From assembly GCA_937981585.1 (NCBI GenBank), contig CALJOA010000060.1, forward strand, positions 1-64,000: a DNA stretch of 64,000 bases, given 5' to 3'. The position numbers and the translations under genes are program-made. The notes beneath the pieces are model-generated. The model made no database searches. It was given only the letters and a program-made list of their open reading frames with translations, and was not told the origin of the DNA. Source of the stretch: an uncultured Pirellulaceae bacterium. Lineage in GTDB: Bacteria; Planctomycetota; Planctomycetia; Pirellulales; Pirellulaceae. Positions 1-8,261 of this stretch are shown piece after piece; position 1 is the stretch's first letter, and each line of letters starts with the position of its first letter.

Positions 1-46
1 AGATCGATCTGGGTGCTAATTTCTGTGATTGGATTAGCAGAATAGC

Positions 47-107
47 TTGGCTGTCCCAGCCGTGAACAAGCTGCAATAAACGGCTGGGACAGCCGTGCTA
101 CTATCGA
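47..107. repeat. Palindromic repeat A, copy 1
   Basis: A perfect 14 bp inverted repeat (GGCTGTCCCAGCCG at 49-62 pairs with 81-94) encloses an 18 nt loop and is followed by GTGCTACTAT. The reverse complement of this element aligns over about 60 bp with the sequence at 23604-23668, including the loop and a TAGTAG flank. It looks like a REP-type or small non-autonomous mobile repeat. Confidence 0.75.
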
Positions 108-204
108 TTAACGCTTAGTTTGAGTAGCTACACGAATTGAGCGTTTCTGAGTTCAGCATTGAGTAGGTCAGGCTATTGCCAACTCGAATTTTACAGAGTT
201 GCAA

Positions 205-283
205 TAAAATTTGAAAACATGATGTACATGATCAACAAGGTGTTGTGACATCATGTCAATCATGTTTATCCTGTCCAAACAAA
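205..283. repeat. ATCATGT...CCTGTCC dispersed repeat, copy 1
   Basis: The block CATCATGTCAATCATGTTTA followed by TCCTGTCCAAACAAA (248-283) aligns with 58799-58834 with few differences. It is preceded by CATGATGTACATGAT, which makes an imperfect inverted arrangement. It resembles a repeat seen between genes in many unrelated bacterial genomes (recollection, not searched). Confidence 0.6.
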
Positions 284-312
284 TCCGACACCAGCAAAAT
301 ATTCGCTCGGCT

Positions 313-1482
313 TTAGCGGCGTTTCCGTTTGCCACCAGTCGCTTTCTTCTTGCGAACTGGCTTACCCGCGGAGGTTTTGGTCCCCTTCCGTTTTCCTCGC
401 GAGCCTGCTGCCGAAGCCTTGCGGCCTTTGGAAGACTTGGCAGCGCCTCGTTTTGATTTCCCTTTTGAAGCGCCAGCCCGACCTGGTGCGGTTCGCTTGG
501 ATGACTTAGTCGATCGTTTGCCTGACTTTCCGCTTTCCGACTCGGCAATCTTCTTGGTCGTTGGCTTGAGCGGTTTCTTCCTTGGCCTACGCTTCTTGAT
601 TTCACCTGACGCTGATTTCTTCAGCGCCCGCAGCTCGCTGGTGAACAACGGACGGTGAGCACCGGTGGGCAGATCACCAAGCTTCAACGATCCGATCGCG
701 ACACGTTTGAGTACGCGGACCTTATGGCCGATCTTGGCAAGCATCCGGCGGATCTCCCGGTTGCGTCCTTCGTCGAGAACCAACTCCAACCAGCAGCCGT
801 TCTTGGCTTTTTTAAGAAACTTGCAACGCGTCGCTCGGGCTACACCTTCAGCCAGATAAACTCCTTGCTCCAATTTGCGCAGCTCGGCAGCGGCGGGCAC
901 ACCAACCACATGAACATGGTACTTCTTCTCAACCCCATAGCGCGGATGAGTCAAGCGATTGGCAAGCTCCCCATCATTAGTAACAAGAATCAAACCCTCA
1001 CTCGCCTTGTCCAGACGACCGACGTTGTAGACCCGTTTGTCGGTGTTGATCAAGTCGATCACGCGAGCTCGCCCCGAAGGATCCTTGCTCGTTGAAAGTA
1101 CTCCCGAAGGTTTGTTGAGGATAAAGTACTGAAGCTTTTCAATGACCAACTCTTGGGCATCGACAAGGATCGTCTGTTTGGACGGATCGACTTTGACACC
1201 CAGCTTCATCACGATCTGCCCGTCGACTTCGACTCGCCCTTCTTCGATAATCAATTCGCATTCACGACGACTGCCGACTCCGGCAGACGCCATGACGCGC
1301 TGAAGCCTTTGCCGCGGATCGGCGGGCTTGGATGACTTTGACGGACCTGATTTGGCTCTCTTCTTGGTCGAAGTTTTACCCGCAGTTTTAGTCTTGGGCT
1401 TCGGGCCTGAGGCGGGCTTTTTTCTCGAAGCCCCCTTGGTCGATCCTGAACGATTCGATTTTGCTGCTTTTCTTTTGGCCAT
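313..1482 (-). CDS. RluB/RsuA-family rRNA pseudouridine synthase with basic tails
   Basis: This enzyme isomerises a uridine in rRNA to pseudouridine, most likely in the large-subunit rRNA as for RluB. An S4-like RNA-binding segment (RLQRVMASAGVGSRRECELII) precedes the catalytic domain, where the GRLDKASEGL motif carries the catalytic Asp and DEGRNREIRRML is also typical. The protein is about 389 residues when started at MAKRKAAK (1482); the longer ORF to 1581 begins with an unlikely sequence. An N-terminal tail of about 60 residues and a C-terminal tail of about 120 residues are rich in Lys, Arg, Ser and Gly and are not part of the usual enzyme. The exact target nucleoside cannot be read from sequence. 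Confidence 0.9.
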   Translation of the reverse strand: MAKRKAAKSNRSGSTKGASRKKPASGPKPKTKTAGKTSTKKRAKSGPSKSSKPADPRQRLQRVMASAGVGSRRECELIIEEGRVEVDGQIVMKLGVKVDPSKQTILVDAQELVIEKLQYFILNKPSGVLSTSKDPSGRARVIDLINTDKRVYNVGRLDKASEGLILVTNDGELANRLTHPRYGVEKKYHVHVVGVPAAAELRKLEQGVYLAEGVARATRCKFLKKAKNGCWLELVLDEGRNREIRRMLAKIGHKVRVLKRVAIGSLKLGDLPTGAHRPLFTSELRALKKSASGEIKKRRPRKKPLKPTTKKIAESESGKSGKRSTKSSKRTAPGRAGASKGKSKRGAAKSSKGRKASAAGSRGKRKGTKTSAGKPVRKKKATGGKRKRR

Positions 1483-1660
1483 TGCTCTACTGTTTGCTGG
1501 TTTGCGCTGGATCGCACAGTGTAGTTCGGATTGAACGCTTACCACAGTCACAATCGCGAGATTGAGGGCGCCGAGCTGCAAAAAAGAAGTTCAGTGGCTC
1601 ATGCAAGCGTGAAGCATGGCGCCAGAGGTCTACCACCTGCGACTACACCAGCTCATTCGT

Positions 1661-2356
1661 CTACTGAGTCACTGACGCCGGAGGGCAGTTTTCGGCTACG
1701 CGCGACAACCGCTGCTGAATGTTCCGCAAGATTTGTTGCTCAAGCGAAAAATCTCGGCCCCTCGGAATCCAGCCCTTCTGCCGCCCCGTCAGCCACGGCT
1801 CGTTTATCCCAACATCCAGCGCATTGTCGTGGCGAAGCAGTGGACCGCCGACCGATGCTCCAACAGGTTGAGGCAGATCCTCAAGCTCTTTAAAGACTTT
1901 GACATCGACCTGATAACTGTTCCCAGTCGGAATCACACGGAGCTTCGCAAACCGACGAACCGTTTGAAGCGTTGAGTGTATCCGTTCAAATCCGGGAGTC
2001 GAGTCAAGCTGCCACGGCTCAAGCAATGTCCCGCCGATCTTCGGATGGGTTTCGATCCAGCCTTCAGACATCACGCCATCGAGAACACGAATCCGCTCTT
2101 CACGATAGATCTTGAAGTAGTCATCCACCTCGTCGCTGATCTGATCCATCACAAACCAACGATCCATCATCGGCACTATCATCGGATTGGAGACTTGCGC
2201 ATTGCCGCAGAGATTGGGCGAATTGGCGTCATACCGCAGCGCCCGGCAACCCGTCGCAGCCATGGTCACAACAATCAGTGCCAACGACATTGCGCAGATC
2301 AAGATCGAGCGACAACGCGCCCGTTGGAAGAATCGATTGAAGCGACTCAGCAACAT
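1661..2356 (-). CDS. Hypothetical lipoprotein
   Basis: A 231-residue protein of unknown function. The N terminus has arginines, a hydrophobic stretch (SILICAMSLALIVVTMAA) and a lipobox-like ATGC near residue 37, so it is probably exported and lipid-anchored. The rest is soluble with no motif that I recognise; Trp, Arg and acidic residues are common. It stands alone between the pseudouridine synthase and gpmI, both on the same strand. The start ATG at 2356 is the only one ahead of the signal sequence. Confidence 0.7.
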   Translation of the reverse strand: MLLSRFNRFFQRARCRSILICAMSLALIVVTMAATGCRALRYDANSPNLCGNAQVSNPMIVPMMDRWFVMDQISDEVDDYFKIYREERIRVLDGVMSEGWIETHPKIGGTLLEPWQLDSTPGFERIHSTLQTVRRFAKLRVIPTGNSYQVDVKVFKELEDLPQPVGASVGGPLLRHDNALDVGINEPWLTGRQKGWIPRGRDFSLEQQILRNIQQRLSRVAENCPPASVTQ

Positions 2357-2486
2357 GCAATCCTGGCTTTAACTACGACCGACTAAGCAATGACTTCGAA
2401 ATTTGGCGGCGTAGTGTCTGTGATTGGCAGGGCGCGAGCAAGGGCAGGTTGGGTGCTAGCGGCAGAAGATCAGGCCAGCCATCTGG

Positions 2487-4133
2487 CTAGCCAATCTTTA
2501 CGATCGAAGCGTCATAGTTTTCCGGCGGAACAAACCCGAGGCAATCAACTACTGTCGCGGCCAGACTGCTGATTCCCAGATCCGAGTCGTCAGCCAGCCC
2601 GATTTTCCCCGCCCCAGACGCATCAAAGATATAGCAGGGCACTGGATTGAGCGTATGACTGGTTTTTGATTTCGGATTTCCTTGCTTGTCCTCTTTCAGG
2701 CTTCCGTCTTTGTTGACTTCGTACATTTCATCGGCGTTGCCATGGTCAGCGGTGACGATCAAAACGCCTTTGGATTCCTTGACCGCCTTGAGCAATCGCC
2801 CGACGCACAGATCGACCGCTTCAACAGAAATTTCGACCGCCAACAAATCGCCCGTGTGACCAACCATGTCCCCGTTGGGATAGTTGGCCCGAATGAAATT
2901 GTGTTTTGAGTTTTCGATTGAATCGAGAATCACGTCGGTGATCTCGCCGCCTTTCATCCACGGCCGTTGCTCAAAGGGAAGCAAATCAGAAGTGATCTCG
3001 ACATAGTCTTCGGAGGCTTCGTCGAATTTCCCGCTGCGGTTTCCATTGAAGAAGTAAGTCACATGGCCATACTTCTGAGTTTCGCTGACGGCCAACTGGG
3101 AAACTCCAGCGGCTGCCAGGTACTCACCCATGACTTCGTCGATCGAGGGGGGGGAAACCAGGAACCGTTTGGGAATTTGCAAATCCGCATCGTACTGCAT
3201 GATTCCGGCGAACTTGACATCTGGAATCGGCCCACGGTTAAACGTGTCGAGGTCCGGTTCGTCGAAGGCCCGAGAAAGCTCGATCGCACGGTCGCCTCGG
3301 AAATTGAATAGCACCACACTGTCACCATCAACGATTGGGCCGATTGGTGCTCCATCTTTAACGATGACAAACTCTTTGAGATCTTGATCGATAACGCCTG
3401 GATCTTCACTGCGAAGCGTTTCAATCGCAGTGGTCGCTGATTCAAACTGGCGCCCGATGCCTTTGACATGAGTATTCCACCCACGCTCAATCATCGGCCA
3501 ATCGGCGTTGTAACGGTCCATCGTGATGTAAAGCCGCCCCCCTCCGGAGGCGATCGAATAATCGAATCCATCACACTCGTTGATCTCTGCCAAATGTTTC
3601 TCCAGCATTTCAACGTAAACCAGTGCCGAAGTCGGCGGCACATCGCGGCCGTCAAGCAACGTGTGCAAGCGGACTTTTTTGATTCCTTGTTCGTGCGATT
3701 TGGTAAGCATCGCCAGCAGGATGTCGATGTGGGAATGAACGTTGCCGTCGGAAAGCAAGCCGATCAAATGAAGCGTGGCATCGCCAAGCGAGCCCGTCAG
3801 TTCCTGCCAGGCTTCGCCTTCGAACATCGCCCCCGACTTGACCGCGTTCTGCACCAGCAACGCGCCTTGGTCAAACACACGACCAGCACCGATCGCGTTG
3901 TGACCAACTTCGCTGTTCCCCATATCGCCATCGGTTGGCATCCCAACGGCGCGCCCGTGGGCTTTGAGAGTTGTGTAAAGCGCGTTCTCCTTCAGCCAGT
4001 CCAAACTCGGCGTTGAGGCTTTTGTTACCATGTCGCCCGGATCGCCTTTCCCGATTCCGACTCCATCCATGATGACAAGCACAACCGGGCCCTCGGGGCC
4101 GTTGTAAGAAGAATGTTTTTCGAGTGGTTTCAT
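2487..4133 (-). CDS. gpmI: 2,3-bisphosphoglycerate-independent phosphoglycerate mutase
   Basis: Interconverts 3-phosphoglycerate and 2-phosphoglycerate in glycolysis using a phosphoserine intermediate and two metal ions. The N-terminal VLVIMDGVGIGKG and KASTPSLDWL match the alkaline-phosphatase-like fold; MGNSEVGHNAIGAGR holds the catalytic serine, and TADHGNADEM plus SHTLNPVPCY supply metal ligands near the C terminus. At 548 residues it is slightly longer than the usual 510-515. The ATG at 4133 starts directly ahead of the conserved N terminus. It is divergent from pgi, another glycolytic gene, across a 424 bp gap. Confidence 0.95.
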   Translation of the reverse strand: MKPLEKHSSYNGPEGPVVLVIMDGVGIGKGDPGDMVTKASTPSLDWLKENALYTTLKAHGRAVGMPTDGDMGNSEVGHNAIGAGRVFDQGALLVQNAVKSGAMFEGEAWQELTGSLGDATLHLIGLLSDGNVHSHIDILLAMLTKSHEQGIKKVRLHTLLDGRDVPPTSALVYVEMLEKHLAEINECDGFDYSIASGGGRLYITMDRYNADWPMIERGWNTHVKGIGRQFESATTAIETLRSEDPGVIDQDLKEFVIVKDGAPIGPIVDGDSVVLFNFRGDRAIELSRAFDEPDLDTFNRGPIPDVKFAGIMQYDADLQIPKRFLVSPPSIDEVMGEYLAAAGVSQLAVSETQKYGHVTYFFNGNRSGKFDEASEDYVEITSDLLPFEQRPWMKGGEITDVILDSIENSKHNFIRANYPNGDMVGHTGDLLAVEISVEAVDLCVGRLLKAVKESKGVLIVTADHGNADEMYEVNKDGSLKEDKQGNPKSKTSHTLNPVPCYIFDASGAGKIGLADDSDLGISSLAATVVDCLGFVPPENYDASIVKIG

Positions 4134-4557
4134 TTTGATTTCGTTCAGCGATGTTCGTTTCGTGTCTCAAAGAGTCCTGGATCACCTATGGAAATTTATC
4201 CTGCGGAAATCAACAACCCCCAACAAGCCCCCAAAGTATCATTTTAGGGAACTGAGCAGAATAAGCACGAAGCACAACTTTCAACTTTCATATCGAAAAT
4301 GGATCAGCCTTGCACGCAGGAGAATCGGGTTAACTACGAATGAACTACCAATGAGCTACTGGTGAGATCGGCTTCGATTGGCGACAATAACCGTGAGCAT
4401 TGAACAGGAGTAAGCCGAGAAATTGGACGCCTCAGCCATGGCTGCGTGGACTCTGCTGATCAGTTTTCTCGTGTTCGATTGAAATTTAAATTGAGGAGAT
4501 CTTTACCGGCTGAGGCCGTTTGAGACTTCAAGGCATTCTTCAATTCGACGGAAACCG
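4134..4557. other. Intergenic region between gpmI and pgi
   Basis: A 424 bp gap between two divergent glycolytic genes, so it should hold both promoters. I see no convincing conserved promoter boxes, hairpins or RNA genes. Small ORFs on the plus strand here have no gene-like features. Confidence 0.6.
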
Positions 4558-5985
4558 ATGGCAAAAATTAAACCACTTACGTTCAACTATGACGGTTCGC
4601 TGATCCCCGAGAATGGCATAACGCAGGCCCAGATTGAGGCGTTGGCCCCCAAGCTCGAAGCAGCTCGGGATGAAGTCATTCAAACTGATCTTCAGCTTTA
4701 TGCCTCTGGTGAGAACATCCCGGAAGAGAAACTGCCACTCGATGCCGGGTTCCACGAGATGCCCGAACGAATCCTCGACGAGTATCAATCCGATCGGGCC
4801 AACAGCGAGTTGGGCCGAATTCTCGCAACCGCAGCAAAGCTTCGTGAGCGAGTCGACAAAGTCGTCGTTCTCGGGATTGGTGGTTCCTACATGGGCGCCC
4901 GAGCGTTGATGGAAACGTGCTGCCAGCCATACTTCAATGAATTGACTCGAGCCCAGCGCGGCGGTCATCCGCGAATGTACTTTGCGGGGAACAATGTCGA
5001 TAACGACTGGTCGCAGGCATTACTGGAATTTCTGAGAACCAATTCGACTGGCGATGGCCCTGAGGGCAAATGGGGAATCGTCGTGATCAGTAAAAGCGGC
5101 GGTACGCTCGAGACGGCTTCTGCGTTTCGACAGTTCCTCGCCGAGCTTGAGAAACTGGTCGGCGCTGAGAGCCTTCCGGACTACGTCGTTCCTGTCACGG
5201 GAGCAGAGGGGAAGCTTGCCAGCCTCGCTGACACGATCGGTTGCAAAGACAGATTCCTGGTCCCCGATGGTGTTGGAGGACGATTTTCGGTTCTTTCGGC
5301 CGTGGGACTTTTGCCTGCCGCGATCCTTGGCATCGACGTTGTCGCCTTGCTCGAAGGCGCTGCCGCAATGAACGGTCAATTTCGAACCGAGCCGATGGGT
5401 AGCAATCCAGTCATGGATTATGTTGCCGTCAATCACTTGCTGGAAAAAGAGCGTGGCGTGTTGACGCGTGTGCTTTCGGTTTGGACTAAGTCCCTGGAGT
5501 CAGCCGGTTTTTGGTATGACCAACTGCTGGCAGAGAGCTTGGGCAAAGCAGAGCAGGGGGCGCTACCGCTGACCTGTGTCAACTCAAGAGACCTTCACTC
5601 CCGTGCTCAGCAGCACCAGGAAGGCATCCGCGACAAAGTCATGAACAATGTGATCCTTGATTCGTGGCGATGTGATCCATTGCCAATCGGAAGAAGTGAT
5701 CGGAACGAAGACCAGCTCAATGAACTGGCCGACAAGACGCTGCCTGACGTGATGGCGGCCGCAATCGCCGGTACGAATTTGGCCTACAAAGAAGACAATC
5801 GCCCAACGACCGACATCCATTTGCCAGCCGCCGACGAGTCGTCACTGGGGCAATTGTTCCAGATGTTAATGCTGACGACCGTCCTCGAAGGCCGATTGAT
5901 GGGGATTAACCCATATGGCCAACCCGGGGTCGAGAAGTACAAGAAGTACATGAACCAGTTGTTGCGACAAACCGTATCGACATAG
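4558..5985 (+). CDS. pgi: Glucose-6-phosphate isomerase
   Basis: Interconverts glucose-6-phosphate and fructose-6-phosphate. The first sugar isomerase domain shows VVLGIGGSYMGARAL and VVISKSGGTLETASAF, which bind the sugar phosphate. HSRAQQHQEGIRDKV and the C-terminal GQPGVEKYKKYM are the second-domain signatures with the catalytic His and Lys. At 475 residues it belongs to the shorter bacterial type rather than the roughly 550-residue enterobacterial form. The start at 4558 gives a normal N terminus. Confidence 0.95.
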   Translation: MAKIKPLTFNYDGSLIPENGITQAQIEALAPKLEAARDEVIQTDLQLYASGENIPEEKLPLDAGFHEMPERILDEYQSDRANSELGRILATAAKLRERVDKVVVLGIGGSYMGARALMETCCQPYFNELTRAQRGGHPRMYFAGNNVDNDWSQALLEFLRTNSTGDGPEGKWGIVVISKSGGTLETASAFRQFLAELEKLVGAESLPDYVVPVTGAEGKLASLADTIGCKDRFLVPDGVGGRFSVLSAVGLLPAAILGIDVVALLEGAAAMNGQFRTEPMGSNPVMDYVAVNHLLEKERGVLTRVLSVWTKSLESAGFWYDQLLAESLGKAEQGALPLTCVNSRDLHSRAQQHQEGIRDKVMNNVILDSWRCDPLPIGRSDRNEDQLNELADKTLPDVMAAAIAGTNLAYKEDNRPTTDIHLPAADESSLGQLFQMLMLTTVLEGRLMGINPYGQPGVEKYKKYMNQLLRQTVST

Positions 5986-6070
5986 GGACAATGCTATCGC
6001 GATGAAAGTGAGCCGAGGTTCGACTATTACTTACAGTAGAAAATGAACGCCGACCTAATCAAACTCGGCT

Positions 6071-6144
6071 CCCCCTCTCCCGCAAATTCGGACGAACATG
6101 GCTTGCCTGTGATGAAACTCAATCCGAATTTGTGGGAGAGGGGG
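6071..6144. repeat. Long inverted repeat of the CCCCTCTCCC type
   Basis: The 22 nt arm CCCCCTCTCCCGCAAATTCGGA (6071-6092) pairs with 6123-6144 with a single G-T wobble, around a 30 nt loop. It is followed by CCGGGGGGTGAGGGT, so the block reads as the widespread CCCTCACCCC...CCCTCTCCC type of intergenic repeat. It lies in the 327 bp gap between pgi and the next gene. There is no run of T after it, so a terminator role is not obvious. Confidence 0.7.
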
Positions 6145-6312
6145 CCGGGGGGTGAGGGTTAAAAATGCACAAAAATGGATAGTCGGTTTTGGCATTGAGA
6201 TTTGAATACCAGAAATGATCAATGCCGAAAAATCTAAGGTAGGTGTCATGGCCACAACACCATGGCGAACCCGAACGTCTTATCGCGGGCCCAACGCAAA
6301 ACGGATGAACAA

Positions 6313-7287
6313 ATGAGCTTTCTCAAACTTAACTCGCTGGCCATCTTAGTGGCGGCGACCTTTTTTGGATTGGCCGCCGGCGCCCCGGCTCAATCGGAGC
6401 CCTTGAAATGGAAGCTCGCTGCGGGAGACAAATTTGAAGTCGTCCTGATTCAGGCTTCTTCAGCGGACACAAAAGTCGGATCGCGCAAGACGTTGATTGA
6501 GAATTCGACGACGTTGAAAATGAACTGGGACGTTTTGAAGGTCGCCAACGGTGACGCGACGATCGAGCAGTCGATTGCGGGAATCTCGCTCAACGTCAAC
6601 AACCCTGCGATTCCCAGCCAGGCGATCGCTTTCGACACCGCGGCCGACGAAGCCCACACCAAAGAGTTCTCCAAAGCATCTAAAAAGCTACTAAAGCAAA
6701 TCCAGCCGCTGATCGGGTTGAAGTTCAACGTGACGATGGCAGCCACGGGCGAGATCAAAGAAGTCACATTGCCACCCGAGTCGACCACCGTCATCAACCA
6801 GCTTCCTGACACCGTCAGGCTTCGCCAGTTGTTTTCCGCTCCTGGCCTGACTGAGATTCTCGGCGCCTCCGCGATCGTTTTTCCCGAAAAAGCTATCGAG
6901 TCGGGTGACTCCTGGACCGACGAGAAACCGGTGACCACTCCGCTGGGAGAATTCACGCGAAATCGGACTTACACCGTTGTGGGCAACGCCACGGTTGATG
7001 GCGAAGAACTGATTGAAGTCCAAATGAAGCCGACGCTGGTACCCAAGGAAACGGAAGAGGGCGAACCGGCCGAATCAGCCGAACCGGCCAAAACCCGTCT
7101 CGATGGCAAACTGATTTCGTTCACAGGATCCGGAAAACTACTTCTCGATTCCGACAACGGCTACTTGAAGTCAAGTTCGTTTGCCAACGAGTTGAAGTCG
7201 GAGCGGGCCTACCGTGAGAAGACGATCGAAACCGTCGTCAAAAATGAAATCTCAATGACGGTCAACAAGTTGGTCAATGAGAAATAG
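6313..7287 (+). CDS. Secreted protein of unknown function (DUF6263-like)
   Basis: About 324 residues. Starting at MSFLKLNSLAILVAATFFGLAAGAPAQS gives a standard Sec signal peptide; the ORF also runs 17 codons upstream to 6262, but those add a charged, unconserved-looking leader. The mature part is beta-rich, opening with LKWKLAAGDKFEVV, and holds a Glu-rich low-complexity segment (EETEEGEPAESAEPAKT) near residue 240. The overall layout resembles DUF6263 proteins, which are common in planctomycetes; this assignment is from memory. Its stop overlaps the start region of the Rieske gene, so it is the first gene of a three-gene operon. Confidence 0.7.
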   Translation: MSFLKLNSLAILVAATFFGLAAGAPAQSEPLKWKLAAGDKFEVVLIQASSADTKVGSRKTLIENSTTLKMNWDVLKVANGDATIEQSIAGISLNVNNPAIPSQAIAFDTAADEAHTKEFSKASKKLLKQIQPLIGLKFNVTMAATGEIKEVTLPPESTTVINQLPDTVRLRQLFSAPGLTEILGASAIVFPEKAIESGDSWTDEKPVTTPLGEFTRNRTYTVVGNATVDGEELIEVQMKPTLVPKETEEGEPAESAEPAKTRLDGKLISFTGSGKLLLDSDNGYLKSSSFANELKSERAYREKTIETVVKNEISMTVNKLVNEK

Positions 7288-7289
7288 TG

Positions 7290-7700
7290 ATGTCTGAATT
7301 TACAACCGTTGCTCAAGTCGGAGATATCCCGGAGGGCCTGGGCAAAGCTTTTCCCGTCGGCGATCAGATGGTCGCGGTCTTCAATGATGGCGGAGAGTAT
7401 CACGCGATTGATGACATGTGCCCGCACATGGGCGCGTCGCTTAGTGCAGGGCGATACGAAAATTGCGTTGTGACGTGTCCCTGGCATGGCTGGAGTTTTG
7501 ACACTCGCGACGGTGCCTGGTGTGACAACCGAAAAATCAAAATTGATGCCTTTGAGGTTCGAGTTGTCGGGACTGATATACAAGTCGCCCCAACGCCCAG
7601 CAATAGCGATACTGATAATGATAATGATTCGGGCAACGAGAAAACTCCCTCGAAATCAGACGGCCCTGAATCACCGGGCGCAAGCCAGGACGGCCAATGA
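7290..7700 (+). CDS. Rieske [2Fe-2S] ferredoxin-like protein (NirD-type)
   Basis: A 136-residue soluble protein with a complete Rieske cluster site: CPHMGASLSAG supplies one Cys-His pair and CPWHGWSFD the other, about 20 residues apart. The domain covers roughly residues 5-100 and resembles the small NirD-like or toluene-dioxygenase-ferredoxin-like proteins that carry electrons to an oxygenase or reductase. A Ser/Asp/Asn-rich tail follows. No oxygenase is nearby, so the partner is unknown. The start is ATG 7290, with a GTG possible one codon before; the stop overlaps the next gene in ATGA. Confidence 0.88.
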   Translation: MSEFTTVAQVGDIPEGLGKAFPVGDQMVAVFNDGGEYHAIDDMCPHMGASLSAGRYENCVVTCPWHGWSFDTRDGAWCDNRKIKIDAFEVRVVGTDIQVAPTPSNSDTDNDNDSGNEKTPSKSDGPESPGASQDGQ

Positions 7701-8107
7701 ACAACCAAAAACCAGACACCGAAACTTCCGGCGAACCTGCGAACCGATTGGCTCAGCAAGGCGTATCAATAGAGGCGTTTCAGGGCTTGATTCGCGAAAT
7801 GTATTTCGAGAAAGACGTCGCGCGCGGCATCCCCGCAACGTTCATGTGGTTGATGGAGGAAGTCGGCGAGCTTTCATCGGCGCTTCGTGAAACCAGTCCC
7901 GAAGAAGCGACGCGTGTATCGCCAGCTGAACTGGAAAAACGCCGGGCGAACCTGTCAGCCGAATTTGCCGATGTATTGGCTTGGCTTACCACGATTGCCA
8001 ATGTCGCCGAAATTGATCTGGGAAAAGCGATCTCTGATAAGTACGGCTCTGGCTGCCCGGGTTGTCAGGAATTTATCTGCGTTTGCCCCGACGAAGAAAA
8101 ACCATAG
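7697..8107 (+). CDS. MazG-like nucleotide pyrophosphohydrolase
   Basis: A 136-residue all-helical protein of the MazG/dUTPase superfamily, which hydrolyses nucleoside triphosphates to monophosphates and pyrophosphate. The metal-binding pattern is seen in WLMEEVGELSSAL and in EFADVLAWLTTIAN (ExxE then ExxD). The C terminus is unusual: KYGSGCPGCQEFICVC has four cysteines in a CxxC...CxC arrangement that could bind a metal. The start overlaps the Rieske gene stop by ATGA, so the two are translationally coupled. The substrate cannot be read from sequence. Confidence 0.8.
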   Translation: MNNQKPDTETSGEPANRLAQQGVSIEAFQGLIREMYFEKDVARGIPATFMWLMEEVGELSSALRETSPEEATRVSPAELEKRRANLSAEFADVLAWLTTIANVAEIDLGKAISDKYGSGCPGCQEFICVCPDEEKP

Positions 8108-8261
8108 CCTCAGCGTTGTCGATAGCCGCAATCAACTCCTTCGATTATCCTATACGGCTTGAGCCCAACCATTTTTCTTCGCTTTATCAATTCACTTCCA
8201 AGCGCGGTTGTAAATCGAATCAATGTCATTTCATCACCCGCGCTATCAACGATCTGATTGG

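Larger units (their letters stand above)
1..312. other. Intergenic region with palindromic repeats
   Basis: No gene is convincing here. The stretch lies 3' of the leftward pseudouridine synthase gene. It holds one copy of palindromic repeat A (about 47-107) and one copy of the ATCATGT/CCTGTCC repeat (about 205-283), which are listed separately. The ORF at 168-605 on the minus strand is a shadow of the basic tail of the downstream gene. Confidence 0.7.

Noticed and set aside
168-605. 145-residue minus-strand ORF
   Set aside because: Another frame of the Lys/Arg-rich tail of the pseudouridine synthase; composition explains the open frame.
3468-4016. 182-residue plus-strand ORF over gpmI
   Set aside because: Antisense to a well-conserved glycolytic gene.
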